Position numbers and translations under genes: made by a program. The notes beneath the pieces are model-generated. The model saw only the letters and a program-made list of their open reading frames with translations. It was not told where the DNA came from and ran no database searches. Below are positions 15,270-23,554 of a DNA stretch of 52,980 bases, piece after piece; positions within the stretch are counted from its first letter, which is position 1, and the number at the start of each line of letters is the position of its first letter. This DNA comes from an uncultured Alphaproteobacteria bacterium (lineage in GTDB: Bacteria > Pseudomonadota > Alphaproteobacteria > RF32 > CAG-239), in assembly GCA_944393695.1 (NCBI GenBank), contig CALYAY010000011.1, forward strand, positions 1 to 52,980, written 5' to 3'.

Positions 15270-16070
15270 GAATATTTTCTCCGTTTGTTGAAAATTAAAG
15301 CCTGCGATTATCGCCTCAAACGAGGACAACCCGTCCGCCAGGCCGTTGCGAACGGCATATTGGCCGACAGCCACATCGCCGGCACCAAAATTTTTAACCA
15401 CATCCACCGCCGTGATACCGCGGTTGCGGGCGATTTTGGCGATAAAAACCTCCGCCAGCTCATCAACCCTTGCCTGAATCTTGGCTCTGCCTTCTTCTGT
15501 GTTAATATCCGGGCGCTTGTTGGGGCTTTGAGAAGAAACGATTTCTATTGTTTTGCCGTCATCATCCTTTTCAAAAACGGAAACCACTCCGATAGAACCA
15601 AGCACCGCCGTATCGGAAGCCAAAATCTTGTCACAGGCGGAGGCAATCCAATATGCTCCGGAACAACAAGCTCCTGAAGCATAAGCGACAATCGGCTTTT
15701 TCCCTCTCGCCTGAAAAATCATATCCGCCAGCTCCGAACAACCGTTGACTTCGCCGCCCGGACTGTCAATATCAAGCAAAATGGCTTTAACTTCAGGATG
15801 TTGCAACGCTTTGTTAAAGTCCCGGGCCAACAGTTCATACGACGTTGCGCCGCAAATCCTTGTCATCAGGTTGGCATAGCGAAACAACGGGCCGGACACT
15901 TTAAGAACAGCAACGCCGTCTCTGATTGAGGCGGCGTTGGCATCTTTCATATCTTTGCCCATCTCCCGGGCTATGGCTTCAGGCGTTTTGCGGCTTTCCC
16001 TCGCGATCTCCGCCATCGTTCCCATCATCTCCGGCGTCATCGCCCAAATGCTCTTGTTTAGTATTTTCAT
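14970..16070 (-). CDS. Head maturation protease (S49/lambda C-like) with C-terminal scaffold region
   Basis: A 366-residue protein. Residues about 50-260 form a peptidase S49 (SppA-like) domain with ILLDIDSPGGEVNG, the nucleophile serine at about S137 (GACCSGAYWIAS) and a lysine at about K185 (SPNKRPD) in the position of the general base. Residues 268-366 are a charged, helical scaffold-like part that can probably also be made separately. It cleaves scaffold and portal during prohead maturation. Its start overlaps the portal gene by 92 nt, and GGGG precedes the ATG. Confidence 0.88.
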   Translation of the reverse strand: MKILNKSIWAMTPEMMGTMAEIARESRKTPEAIAREMGKDMKDANAASIRDGVAVLKVSGPLFRYANLMTRICGATSYELLARDFNKALQHPEVKAILLDIDSPGGEVNGCSELADMIFQARGKKPIVAYASGACCSGAYWIASACDKILASDTAVLGSIGVVSVFEKDDDGKTIEIVSSQSPNKRPDINTEEGRAKIQARVDELAEVFIAKIARNRGITAVDVVKNFGAGDVAVGQYAVRNGLADGLSSFEAIIAGFNFQQTEKIFMNDNEKTSAEYIRRTERERMAQVFASEVTQGKENTAKLLLTKTDLAADDILEILATVPTHRESAFEQAMAAIKNPDIRPAAEADNETPEAVAQRIASLI

Positions 16071-17475
16071 TGATCAACCCCATTTCCTTAAGTTTATTTT
16101 TTTCCCGAACCCGTTGTTCGACCACTTCCTCCCAATCCAGTCCCTGCGAGGCGCACTCGTTTTCCAGCGTGGACAAACCGATTTCCATGCGGAGTTGGCA
16201 GGCCTGCGCTTCCTTAACCGGATCAACCCAACCGCGTCCCGGACCAATCCATTTGCATCGGGTGTAGGCGTAGCGGTTTTCATAAAAATCCGGTGCATCC
16301 ACCAAGCCTTTGTTGACCATTTCTTCAAGCCACAATTCATAGACCGGTGTTACCCAATAGTCAGCCAGCCATTGCCGCCGTCCGTTAAAATAGCGCCATG
16401 CCTCCAACAATGCTGACCTCGCTGAGGAATAGTTGGTTTTGGAAAAGTCCTTCAGCAACAACTCGTATGGGATGTTTAATCCCGTGCCGATATGTCGAAG
16501 TAAATTCTCCACAAAGCTTCCATAAGCGGAGTTGGGCCGGCTTGGCGTAAACGGCGCAACCTTGTCTCCGGGAAATATCGGAATAATGGAGCCACCCTCC
16601 AACTTAACCTGCCAGTCTTTCTTGGCGTTCAAATAATCATCACTGGAACCGCCGAATAGCTCGCTCAGTTCCTCTCCGCCCATCGGCGTTTCGATAAAAG
16701 CGGCAATCATTGCGTTGACAATCGCTGCCTGCAATTCGGAACGCTCGTAATGGTCAAGCATTTTAAACATCGGCATAATTGAGGAAAGGATAGGTTTTCC
16801 CCGGGTCTGTCCAATACGGCTGACATCGTGGACGTGCAACACCCGCCTCCGGCCAAAAGGTGTAAAAGCCGGAACACGCTCCCATTCCAGCGAAGACATC
16901 CAATAATCTCCCGGATGTTCTTTTAAAATATGGTAGGCGACCGGAGCACCGAAACAGTCAATCTCCACGCCGCCGCGCAGATTCTTACTATCCGTGCTGT
17001 TATTCGGATTAGACAGCCTGTCAGATTCGATTAGCTGAATGGTGGTGGCAACCGGACGTTCCGGCAACCACAAAGCCAACGCCAGCGCCTCGCCGTTAAT
17101 CAAACAAGATTTAAAAACCTGTGTTGTCAGTCCATGAAAATTGAGGCTTTGCGCCGCATCACACATAAAAGTCTCCGACCATGAGCGCCATAATCCCTCA
17201 ACTTTGGCCTGCCATTCCTCCTCCCAATCCTTGGTTTTACCTAAAAGCTTATAGTCAGGCTTGGCGGAAAGACGAAAACCCGTGCCGACAATATTGTCAG
17301 TCAGCGTCTGCATCGCACCGCTGGCAATCCCGTGGTTGCGGGACAAATCTCTGGAACGGGCGACCATTGTGGAAAGTTCGGGCAAAAGGTCGCTATCCGC
17401 CGAACCCCGCCCGGGCTGCCATGAGGCAATCTCTCTAAGTGTCTGCGATGCCGCTTTATGTGATGTATCTGCCAT
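15979..17475 (-). CDS. Portal protein (lambda B family)
   Basis: A 498-residue protein of the lambda portal family: LRREIASWQPG-like start, VARSRDLSRNHGIASGAMQTL, DIGTGFRLSAKPDY-like segment, VLHVHDVSRIGQTRGKP, and LNIPYELLLKDFSKTNYSSAR. It forms the dodecameric vertex through which DNA is packaged and ejected. Start overlaps the gpW-like stop by one base. The C-terminus is rich in D and G and overlaps the protease start. Confidence 0.92.
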   Translation of the reverse strand: MADTSHKAASQTLREIASWQPGRGSADSDLLPELSTMVARSRDLSRNHGIASGAMQTLTDNIVGTGFRLSAKPDYKLLGKTKDWEEEWQAKVEGLWRSWSETFMCDAAQSLNFHGLTTQVFKSCLINGEALALALWLPERPVATTIQLIESDRLSNPNNSTDSKNLRGGVEIDCFGAPVAYHILKEHPGDYWMSSLEWERVPAFTPFGRRRVLHVHDVSRIGQTRGKPILSSIMPMFKMLDHYERSELQAAIVNAMIAAFIETPMGGEELSELFGGSSDDYLNAKKDWQVKLEGGSIIPIFPGDKVAPFTPSRPNSAYGSFVENLLRHIGTGLNIPYELLLKDFSKTNYSSARSALLEAWRYFNGRRQWLADYWVTPVYELWLEEMVNKGLVDAPDFYENRYAYTRCKWIGPGRGWVDPVKEAQACQLRMEIGLSTLENECASQGLDWEEVVEQRVREKNKLKEMGLINENTKQEHLGDDAGDDGNDGGDREGKPQNA

Positions 17476-17705
17476 TAAAAACTGACTTTCATAATTCTGC
17501 GGCGGACGGCGTTTTTTCCCTCCGCCGCTGCAATTTGCGATTTAAGATTTGCAATATAGGTTTCCAGACTTGTCCGACTGGCCTGATTGTAAGTCACCGA
17601 ACCAAAATTACCGACATTGACCGAAACTTCCCTTGCACCTATCATCAGCTGATGATAAGCTTCTTCAGCCTCAGCCAACCGTGATTTTAATGTTTCAATT
17701 TCCAT
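17475..17705 (-). CDS. gpW-like head-tail joining protein
   Basis: A 76-residue protein matching the gpW family in length and pattern: an N-terminal helix (LKSRLAEAEEAYHQLMIG), a beta hairpin (REVSVNVGNFGSVTYNQ), then a second helix (LETYIANLKSQIAAAEG). It completes the filled head before tail joining. It is separated from the terminase gene by a long inverted repeat. Confidence 0.85.
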   Translation of the reverse strand: MEIETLKSRLAEAEEAYHQLMIGAREVSVNVGNFGSVTYNQASRTSLETYIANLKSQIAAAEGKNAVRRRIMKVSF

Positions 17706-17714
17706 TTTTTATCC

Positions 17715-17860
17715 TAATTTTAATAAGATTGTTTGTTTTAGAGAGGCAGATAGAGGGAATACAGGAGCGCAAAAATTTTAGTGTACATAGTAGTACATGA
17801 ATTTTGAGCACTGCATATTTCCTCTAGATGCCCTATAAAACGAACAGGGAATTAAAATTA
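17715..17860. repeat. 146-bp imperfect inverted repeat between terL and gpW genes
   Basis: The two halves are near complements over about 65 bp each. The outer ends are TAATTTTAAT (17715-17724) and ATTAAAATTA (17851-17860). Then GTTTGTTTTA pairs with TAAAACGAAC, TAGAGGGAATA with TATTTCCTCTA, and GTGTACATAG faces TAGTACATGA at the centre. The right end includes the terL stop codon. It has no coding capacity and would fold into one long hairpin in RNA or a cruciform in DNA. Confidence 0.85.
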
Positions 17861-19801
17861 CAGCCATGGATCATCCACCTTTGTCGCTTTCATCTGTATA
17901 AATCTTGCCGGTTTCTTTTTCGGCTTAGCCTCGGGATTTGCCTGAATAAGAGCCTCCAACTCGGCCCAGGCTTTTTCACTCATGCGGTCAAGACCGTAAA
18001 TAGCCGCGCCGGCTCGGGCATAAACCCGACAGTCCAAAGCCTCGTTGCGCCGTGCGGGATCTTTTTCCCAAACCGGTTTCGGATAACCGTTGCTTATTCT
18101 GACCACCTGCCGCTCCGCCGTCAGCTGTTTGAAATATTCCTCGGCATACTGCGGAAAATGGCAACGTCCAAACTGCGAAGCATCCTCGCCAACACGTTCC
18201 ATCCTGAGCCAACGGTATAACTCAGTCTTGATAACCGAACCGGACACATTCCATACTTTCAGTCCCTTTTTCCTGGTGTCGGCCTTGGACGTGGACAACA
18301 ACATCGCTGTGTCCCGGCTCTGACCCTTGACTGCAACCACCGTCCTCGGCTGGCTTGCTCTCGCGCCGTTGCCGCCCCAAACTGCTTGGCTGAACTGCCT
18401 TACAAACGAATAAACATCCTGCGTTGCATATCCGGAATCAACGCACATCACCCGTATCGGCAATGTTACGCCGCTTTCATGCGGATAATCTTTTGTCAGC
18501 ACATTTTCAAGTTTGCGCCAGACTTCCGGTCGGGCAGTGTCTCCGTCCAAAACAAAATACGCCACCGACCAGCTCTGTTTCAGCCGTCCCCAAGCCACAA
18601 CTTCGCATTCAATGCGGTCTTTTTGAATATCAACACCAGCGGTTAAGAACAATCCGCCATAAGGAACAGTCCCGATCGGATAAGTTTCTCTGGCTTCATA
18701 CAGGCGCTGCCATTCCGGCGCATCACTTTCCGCCTCAAAGGTCTCACCCAGAATGGTGTTTTGAAAGCCCTGCATCAGGCTTGGATTTTTCTTGGTTTTC
18801 TCATAAATAGCCACGCATTCTTTCCACGACAGCCACCCAATCGGCGAATACAGGGACGATAAATGGAACCCTGCCGTCACACCATCGCTGGATGCGGTTG
18901 CCTGCCAGTGGCCGTTGGCCAGCATCTGGGTTTTATAATGCTCTCCAATATGTTCGCCGCAATGTTTACACTCATAGAACACATTGCCGTCTTCCGCCTG
19001 TATCTGTTTCCATTCCAGCCGCTGATAAGCGCCGCAGAAAGGACAGGGCACAAAAAAATAGCGCTTGTCAGAGTTTTCAAACTCCCGCTCAATGTTGGAC
19101 AGGCCTTTGATCGTCGGCGTGGACACCAGAAAAATCTTTTTTCTTTTGTTGAATGTAGCGGTTCGCCGTTCCGCCAGCAAAATCGGATCGCCTTCGCCGT
19201 CAATATCCTGCGGATAGCCGTCAATCTCATCCATAAACAGATACCGCGCCGGCATGGAACGCAGCCCCACCGCCGAGTTTGCTCCGGTCATCACCAACAT
19301 GCCACCCGGAAAATCCTTGGACAGCATAGTGTTACCGCTGTCCCGGGAACGCGCCGGAGCCACCAGTTTTTTGAGTTCTGGACAATCCTCAATCAGAGGA
19401 TCTATGCGTTGTTTGGAATTACGCTTGGCCATTTCCACCGTTGGCGACACCGCCATAATCGGCCCCGGCGCTTTGTGCATGACATATCCCAGCCAGTTAT
19501 TGCCGCATTCCGTGCCGCCGATTTGCGCGCCTTTCATAAACACAACCTTTTGAATAGGGCTTTTCGGTGACAGGCAGTCCATAATTTCTTTCAAATACGG
19601 CGTTCTGTCTGTCCGCCAGCGCCCCGGTTCCGATGCCGACTTGCTGGAAAGAATGCGGTATTTATCGGCCCATTCCGACACCGGCATGTATGAATCCGGT
19701 TCCACGCCCTTGAAAAATTCATCCTCAATATACCCCTTCGCGTCAAAGCTCCCGGTCGATAAGCTCTCTGCTTTCGGAGAGGAGTTTCCGTATGTATTCA
19801 T
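17858..19801 (-). CDS. Terminase large subunit (lambda A / GpA family)
   Basis: A 647-residue protein if started at 19801 (MNTYGNSS); a nine-residue longer form is possible. It has the GpA-family ATPase with a Walker A variant (KGAQIGGTE, about 90-98) and Walker B (YLFMDEIDG, about 188-195). A zinc site (CPFCGAYQ...CKHCGE) and a nuclease domain (VDSGYATQDVYSFV, LTAGVDIQKDRIE) follow. It cuts and packages concatemeric DNA. The 5' end overlaps terS by 59 nt; the stop codon lies in the long inverted repeat. Confidence 0.93.
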   Translation of the reverse strand: MNTYGNSSPKAESLSTGSFDAKGYIEDEFFKGVEPDSYMPVSEWADKYRILSSKSASEPGRWRTDRTPYLKEIMDCLSPKSPIQKVVFMKGAQIGGTECGNNWLGYVMHKAPGPIMAVSPTVEMAKRNSKQRIDPLIEDCPELKKLVAPARSRDSGNTMLSKDFPGGMLVMTGANSAVGLRSMPARYLFMDEIDGYPQDIDGEGDPILLAERRTATFNKRKKIFLVSTPTIKGLSNIEREFENSDKRYFFVPCPFCGAYQRLEWKQIQAEDGNVFYECKHCGEHIGEHYKTQMLANGHWQATASSDGVTAGFHLSSLYSPIGWLSWKECVAIYEKTKKNPSLMQGFQNTILGETFEAESDAPEWQRLYEARETYPIGTVPYGGLFLTAGVDIQKDRIECEVVAWGRLKQSWSVAYFVLDGDTARPEVWRKLENVLTKDYPHESGVTLPIRVMCVDSGYATQDVYSFVRQFSQAVWGGNGARASQPRTVVAVKGQSRDTAMLLSTSKADTRKKGLKVWNVSGSVIKTELYRWLRMERVGEDASQFGRCHFPQYAEEYFKQLTAERQVVRISNGYPKPVWEKDPARRNEALDCRVYARAGAAIYGLDRMSEKAWAELEALIQANPEAKPKKKPARFIQMKATKVDDPWL

Positions 19802-20261
19802 CCAACACCACCGCCGTCTTATGTTCATCCGCGCCGAGTTCAGCCGCGATTAACGCCCCGTAGCGGGTGGAAAAGCCGGAAAACAAATCCCGCAAAGCTC
19901 TCCCGAGGTTAAATGCGTGCTGTCCGGCCTTTTTGCGGTCGATTGTTTCTCCCGTTACCATTTTGAGTTTTGCTTTGGCCAGCATCGCCCGATAATAAAT
20001 ATCCGCTGTTTTGGCCTGCTGAAAGGTTGAAAAATTCTGCCGCCCGCCGCCGGATAATTCCGGCTGAGCCTCAAACAGTGGATCGGCCTTGCGGCTTTTG
20101 GCCGGATCTGTATTCATAAACCATTCCCTGTTGGCTTCATCCACATCGATTTTACCGTCCGGCGTTTTATGAATACGCCCAGAGGCAATCGCCGTTTGCA
20201 CGGCATTCAACCGTACACCCCGAATTCTGGCATATTCCCGAAGCGATACTTTCCGTCCCAT
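19743..20261 (-). CDS. Terminase small subunit (Nu1-like)
   Basis: A 172-residue protein (lambda Nu1 181) starting after AAGGAAAATAA. The N-terminus is a winged helix-type DNA-binding domain (VSLREYARIRGVRLNAVQTAI, then GRIHKTPDGKIDVDEANREW). The helical middle (DIYYRAMLAKAKLKM) is the usual oligomerisation part, and the C-terminus contacts TerL. It recognises the packaging site, which should lie nearby but was not identified. Confidence 0.85.
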   Translation of the reverse strand: MGRKVSLREYARIRGVRLNAVQTAIASGRIHKTPDGKIDVDEANREWFMNTDPAKSRKADPLFEAQPELSGGGRQNFSTFQQAKTADIYYRAMLAKAKLKMVTGETIDRKKAGQHAFNLGRALRDLFSGFSTRYGALIAAELGADEHKTAVVLDEYIRKLLSESRELIDREL

Positions 20262-20514
20262 TTATTTTCCTTAATTTGCTTTAGCCATATATAAATAAAG
20301 CGTACAATATACCGCCGGAATTAATTTCAGCGCATCAAAGCCGATATTCCGGCATTGTCAGGCATTTTTGCGCCAAAAGGAAAACGAGGCAAATAGCCTC
20401 GTTTCCTCAAGCCTGCATGCGGTTTTAGAAAGAAAGGATAATTAATTAAGTTCCCGCACCGGCTTAAATGTTAATGTGACATGGCTGGAGGGGAGTTTAT
20501 GCTCCCCATACCGG
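20262..20514 (-). other. Gap before the late operon: terminator and inverted repeats
   Basis: No gene is seen. A hairpin at 20382-20404 (AAACGAGGC...GCCTCGTTT) followed on the minus strand by a T-rich run likely ends transcription from the small genes at 20.5-22 kb. A second inverted repeat GCCGGAAT/ATTCCGGC (20314-20321 and 20346-20353) lies closer to terS and could be an operator or part of the packaging site. A third hairpin GGGGAG...CTCCCC lies near 20491-20507. The late promoter was not recognised. Confidence 0.5.
20382..20404 (-). terminator. Terminator hairpin upstream of terS
   Basis: Nine-base arms AAACGAGGC and GCCTCGTTT with a five-base loop, followed on the minus strand by TTTTCCTTTT. 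It separates the small-gene region from the late operon. Confidence 0.6.
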
Positions 20515-20730
20515 CTAAAGCTTGCTTACATCATAACCAAGAGCTGTTAACACCCGTTTTTTCTCCTCTTCTGAGGGATTATCTTCATACCAACACCATG
20601 CATCGCTTTCCGATAAATAACCTTTAGGCGGAATTTTGACTATGTTTAATTCTTTTAAAACTTCCAAAAGTTCATCCAGTCTGGACAATTCATGGCATAT
20701 TAACTCTTCGATAATGTTTTTATTTTTCAT
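20515..20730 (-). CDS. Small acidic phage protein, unknown function
   Basis: A 71-residue protein after AAAGGATTAAGCC. It is helical and acidic (IIEELICHELSRLDELLEVL) with a tryptophan/tyrosine-rich WCWYEDNPSEEEKK segment. No family is recognised. It is the last of three small genes that each follow a copy of the same leader repeat. Confidence 0.6.
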   Translation of the reverse strand: MKNKNIIEELICHELSRLDELLEVLKELNIVKIPPKGYLSESDAWCWYEDNPSEEEKKRVLTALGYDVSKL

Positions 20731-20784
20731 GGCTTAATCCTTTCTTTTAGGTTATTGCTTCGGCATCCATACCTCTGCTTACGT

Positions 20785-20838
20785 TACAATGAATGCTTGG
20801 AAAACCTCAGAAGTCCAGTCAATTCTGCATTATTTTTT
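20785..20838 (-). repeat. Leader repeat, copy A (upstream of the 20730 gene)
   Basis: On the minus strand it reads ATAATGCAGAATTGACTGGA and, after a variable stretch, CCAAGCATTCATTGTAACGT. The same two blocks at the same spacing occur upstream of the genes starting at 21359 and 21904. Copy A is the most diverged. Confidence 0.8.
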
Positions 20839-20876
20839 CAGGAAAGTTGCGGGGCGGATCGCGCCCCGCTTATCTA

Positions 20877-21359
20877 TTAGTCCTCCCATTCGGGTATCAG
20901 GTCGCCGCTGTCAAGGTCGGGATTGTAGCCTGCAAACTTCTCGGTGCTTAATCTGACCCCGCCGACCGCTTGGATAACTATCCCGTATTTTAAGCTCAGC
21001 TTCTTTAATTCTTTACAAAAATCCCGATACTTTTGAGGGATGATATCCTGATAGGCAGTTTCATCAACATAATACCTGTAGTCCTCGATAATGCGTTCCT
21101 TGGTTAACCGATGGTCAGCTATTTTTATAAAGGTTTCGACATTCGTTCTGATCTCCTCCATGTAGCTGTCGGCAATATGTCTTCCCCAGCGGCTATCCAT
21201 CAATTTTTGTGTTTCTTCCGGGGTAAGCCCTGAATTCCTCTGGATAAGTTTGACCGTCTCATTCCATAATCTGGTCATGTCCTTTTTATGTTTAAGATAA
21301 CCTTTCGCCGTTCCCCAAAATCCCCATTCTTTATTTTCTGTTTCTAAAATCGTAGTCAT
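20877..21359 (-). CDS. Hypothetical phage protein
   Basis: A 160-residue protein; the start at 21359 is chosen because AAAGGATAAAATA directly precedes it, as for the neighbouring gene. It is charged and largely helical (DMTRLWNETVKLIQRNSG, EETQKLMDSRWGRHIADSYM), ending in an acidic tail. No family recognised. It shares its 5' leader with the gene at 21506-21904 but not its protein sequence. Confidence 0.6.
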   Translation of the reverse strand: MTTILETENKEWGFWGTAKGYLKHKKDMTRLWNETVKLIQRNSGLTPEETQKLMDSRWGRHIADSYMEEIRTNVETFIKIADHRLTKERIIEDYRYYVDETAYQDIIPQKYRDFCKELKKLSLKYGIVIQAVGGVRLSTEKFAGYNPDLDSGDLIPEWED

Positions 21360-21360
21360 T

Positions 21361-21471
21361 ATTTTATCCTTTCTTTTCAATTTATTGTAGAGTTTTTATC
21401 ATCTTTACAACACAATGAATGCTTGGAAATAAAGGAAAGTCCAGTTAATTCTGCATTATTTTTGAAAAAAG
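21361..21471 (-). repeat. Leader repeat, copy B (upstream of the 21359 gene)
   Basis: About 110 bp almost identical to copy C. It includes the ATGCAGAATTAACTGGACTT block, the CCAAGCATTCATTGTGTTGT block, an AT-rich stretch (CTCTACAATAAATTG) and the ribosome site AAAGAAAGGATAAAATA. It duplicates a whole promoter/leader unit rather than a coding part. Confidence 0.85.
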
Positions 21472-21505
21472 TTGCGGGGTGCGACACACCCCGCCTGACA
21501 AGCTG

Positions 21506-21904
21506 TTATTTTAGAAACCACTCTTTGACTTCTTTCCATGTTCCTTCGACAAGAGGCTGTTCAAATTTATTTTCCCTGCCATAAACCTGAGCTTGACCAT
21601 TATCGCAAATATGTCCTGACTTCGGCACAACACAGTAGACGACACTGCCGGTTTCAAGGTCGCAAATTCTAAAATCGTCATATAAAGTACCGTTAAACGG
21701 GCAGTTGTTCTTAAAAAATACATAAGTCTTGTCATTGTCAAATTTGGGAGAATTTTTTATGGCATTTAACCGGCCAAGCAATCGTAAGCCTTTATTTTTC
21801 AAACTTGTCTCTTTACAAAACCAGTCATACCATAATCCTTCGACATTTAAATTTCCGGCTTTCCATTTATTTAAGGTTTCTGTAATTGTCATTTCCTTTT
21901 CCAT
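21506..21904 (-). CDS. Hypothetical phage protein
   Basis: A 132-residue protein; the start at 21904 follows AAAGGATAAACTA. It has an N-terminal helical part (MTITETLNKWKAGNLNVEGLWYDWF) and a beta-rich C-terminal part with several cysteines (RICDLETGSVVYCVVPKSGHICD). No family is recognised. It is the first of the three leader-repeat genes. Confidence 0.6.
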   Translation of the reverse strand: MEKEMTITETLNKWKAGNLNVEGLWYDWFCKETSLKNKGLRLLGRLNAIKNSPKFDNDKTYVFFKNNCPFNGTLYDDFRICDLETGSVVYCVVPKSGHICDNGQAQVYGRENKFEQPLVEGTWKEVKEWFLK

Positions 21905-21910
21905 TAGTTT

Positions 21911-22009
21911 ATCCTTTCTTTTCAATTTATTATAGAGTTTTTATCCTCTTTACAACACAATGAATGCTTGGAAATAAGGGAAAGTCCAGTTAATTCTGCA
22001 TTATCTTTT
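21911..22009 (-). repeat. Leader repeat, copy C (upstream of the 21904 gene)
   Basis: About 95-100 bp nearly identical to copy B over its whole length up to the ribosome site. Together with copies A and B it defines a conserved upstream unit for three consecutive small genes. Confidence 0.85.
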
Positions 22010-22075
22010 ATTATAACAAATTGAATTATAATGATATTTTTGAAACAGCGGGTTTACGGGCGATAATTCGGCCGC

Positions 22076-23356
22076 TTAAAGGGATGCAACTTTTTTCTCG
22101 TACAATATACCGTTTGATTGATTATTCAAATTTTCCGCATGACTTTCAAAGAGTTGCGCTTTTTGGCCCGTGTACTCTTCCCAGCGGCGGACAATCACAT
22201 CGCAAAATTTCGGATCAAGCTCAATCAACCGGGCTTTACGCCCGGTTTTCTCGGCCGCGATAATCGTGGAACCGGAGCCGCCAAAACCATCCAACACGAT
22301 ATCCCCCAATTTTGAACTGTTATTTATGGCTCTTTCCACCAGTTCCACCGGTTTCATCGTTGGATGCAGATCGTTTTTGACCGGTTTGTTGTACGCCCAG
22401 ACATCAGATTGATCACGATCGCCACACCAGTAGTGTTTTTGATTGGCATTCCAACCATACAAAATCGGTTCATACTGCCGCTGATAATCCGCCCGTCCAA
22501 GTGTGAAAGTGTTTTTGGCCCAGATGATAAAAGTCGACCATTTGCCGCCGGCGGCGATAAAAGCATTGTAAAGAGTATGAAGTTCGCTGGAACTCATACA
22601 GACATACACTGCTCCCTTGTTGAACATCATAAGGTTGGACAGGCTGTCGGTTAAAAATTGTGCAAAACCATCGCCGAGATTATCATTCATAATTTTACGC
22701 CCGCCAAGCGTTCCGGCATGATAACGCAGACTGTCTTTCATGGTTGAGCCATAGTTCACATTATACGGAGGATCGGTAAAAATCATGGCTGCAACATCAT
22801 CCCGCATCAGTTTTTTGACATCGTCATACATGGTAGTGTCACCACATAGCAGACGGTGTTCGCCTAAAAGCCAGATATCACCGGGCTTGGTCACCGTCTC
22901 TTCAGGAACTTCCGGAACTTCATCCTCATTGGCATCAGAAGAAGTTTCCGGCTCACCGAAAGCATCCAGTTCTTTTAATTCCTCTTCGGAAAATCCCAAA
23001 ATATCAAGGTCAAACTCCAGATCGCCCAGTTCTTTCATCTCCAGCGCCAGCATCTCCTCATCCCAGCCGGCATTTAGAGCGATTTTATTATCGGCAATAA
23101 CCAACGCCCGCCGCTGAGTCTCGGTCAGATGCGGCAGACGGATGACCGGAACTTCTTTTAGCCCCATGCGTTGAGCCGCAAGCAGTCTGCCATGCCCGGC
23201 AATAATGACATCGTCCGCGCCGATCAAAATCGGATTGGTAAAACCGAACTCTTTGATACTGGCGACAATCTGAGCGATTTGCTCATCATTATGTGTGCGC
23301 GAGTTGCGCGCGTAGGGGATGAGCTTATCCACCGGATAATTCTCTTGAAATTCCAT
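22076..23356 (-). CDS. ParB-domain / DNA adenine methyltransferase fusion
   Basis: A 426-residue protein starting at MEFQENY. Residues about 1-95 are a ParB/sulfiredoxin-like domain (DKLIPYARNSRTHNDEQI, AGHGRLLAAQRMG). After an acidic linker (about 125-160) follows a class beta DNA methyltransferase with motif IV TDPPYN (about 194-199), HPTMKPVEL (331-339) and motif I FGGSGST (358-364). DPPY predicts N6-adenine methylation using SAM. Such fusions are common in phages, where methylation may protect from host restriction. The recognition site is unknown. A SAM synthetase homologue lies two genes away. Confidence 0.9.
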   Translation of the reverse strand: MEFQENYPVDKLIPYARNSRTHNDEQIAQIVASIKEFGFTNPILIGADDVIIAGHGRLLAAQRMGLKEVPVIRLPHLTETQRRALVIADNKIALNAGWDEEMLALEMKELGDLEFDLDILGFSEEELKELDAFGEPETSSDANEDEVPEVPEETVTKPGDIWLLGEHRLLCGDTTMYDDVKKLMRDDVAAMIFTDPPYNVNYGSTMKDSLRYHAGTLGGRKIMNDNLGDGFAQFLTDSLSNLMMFNKGAVYVCMSSSELHTLYNAFIAAGGKWSTFIIWAKNTFTLGRADYQRQYEPILYGWNANQKHYWCGDRDQSDVWAYNKPVKNDLHPTMKPVELVERAINNSSKLGDIVLDGFGGSGSTIIAAEKTGRKARLIELDPKFCDVIVRRWEEYTGQKAQLFESHAENLNNQSNGILYEKKVASL

Positions 23357-23422
23357 AAATTTCTCCGTAAAAAACAAAAGTGACCAGACAAAAACACGGG
23401 GCGACCAGCCGCCAAAAACAAA

Positions 23423-23463
23423 ATATCTCTGAAAATCTTATGTTGCTTGGTTTTCAGAGATAT
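23423..23463. terminator. Strong hairpin between methyltransferase and RhuM-Fic genes
   Basis: A perfect 13-bp stem ATATCTCTGAAAA / TTTTCAGAGATAT with a 15-nt loop in the 177-nt gap. It lacks a long T run, so it may be a terminator, an RNA processing site or an operator. A smaller hairpin GCGTTT...AAACGC follows at about 23486-23504. Confidence 0.5.
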
Positions 23464-23554
23464 GCCGACCAGTAAACAAAAAAAGCGTTTCGCTAGAAAA
23501 ACGCCGCGGCTTGCGCCCCCGCATACGATTTAATCGCAGGAAGGACCCGCGGGT

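Noticed and set aside
18863..19570. 235-codon open frame opposite terL
   Set aside because: Antisense shadow of the terminase gene, with histidine/arginine-rich composition and no start signals.
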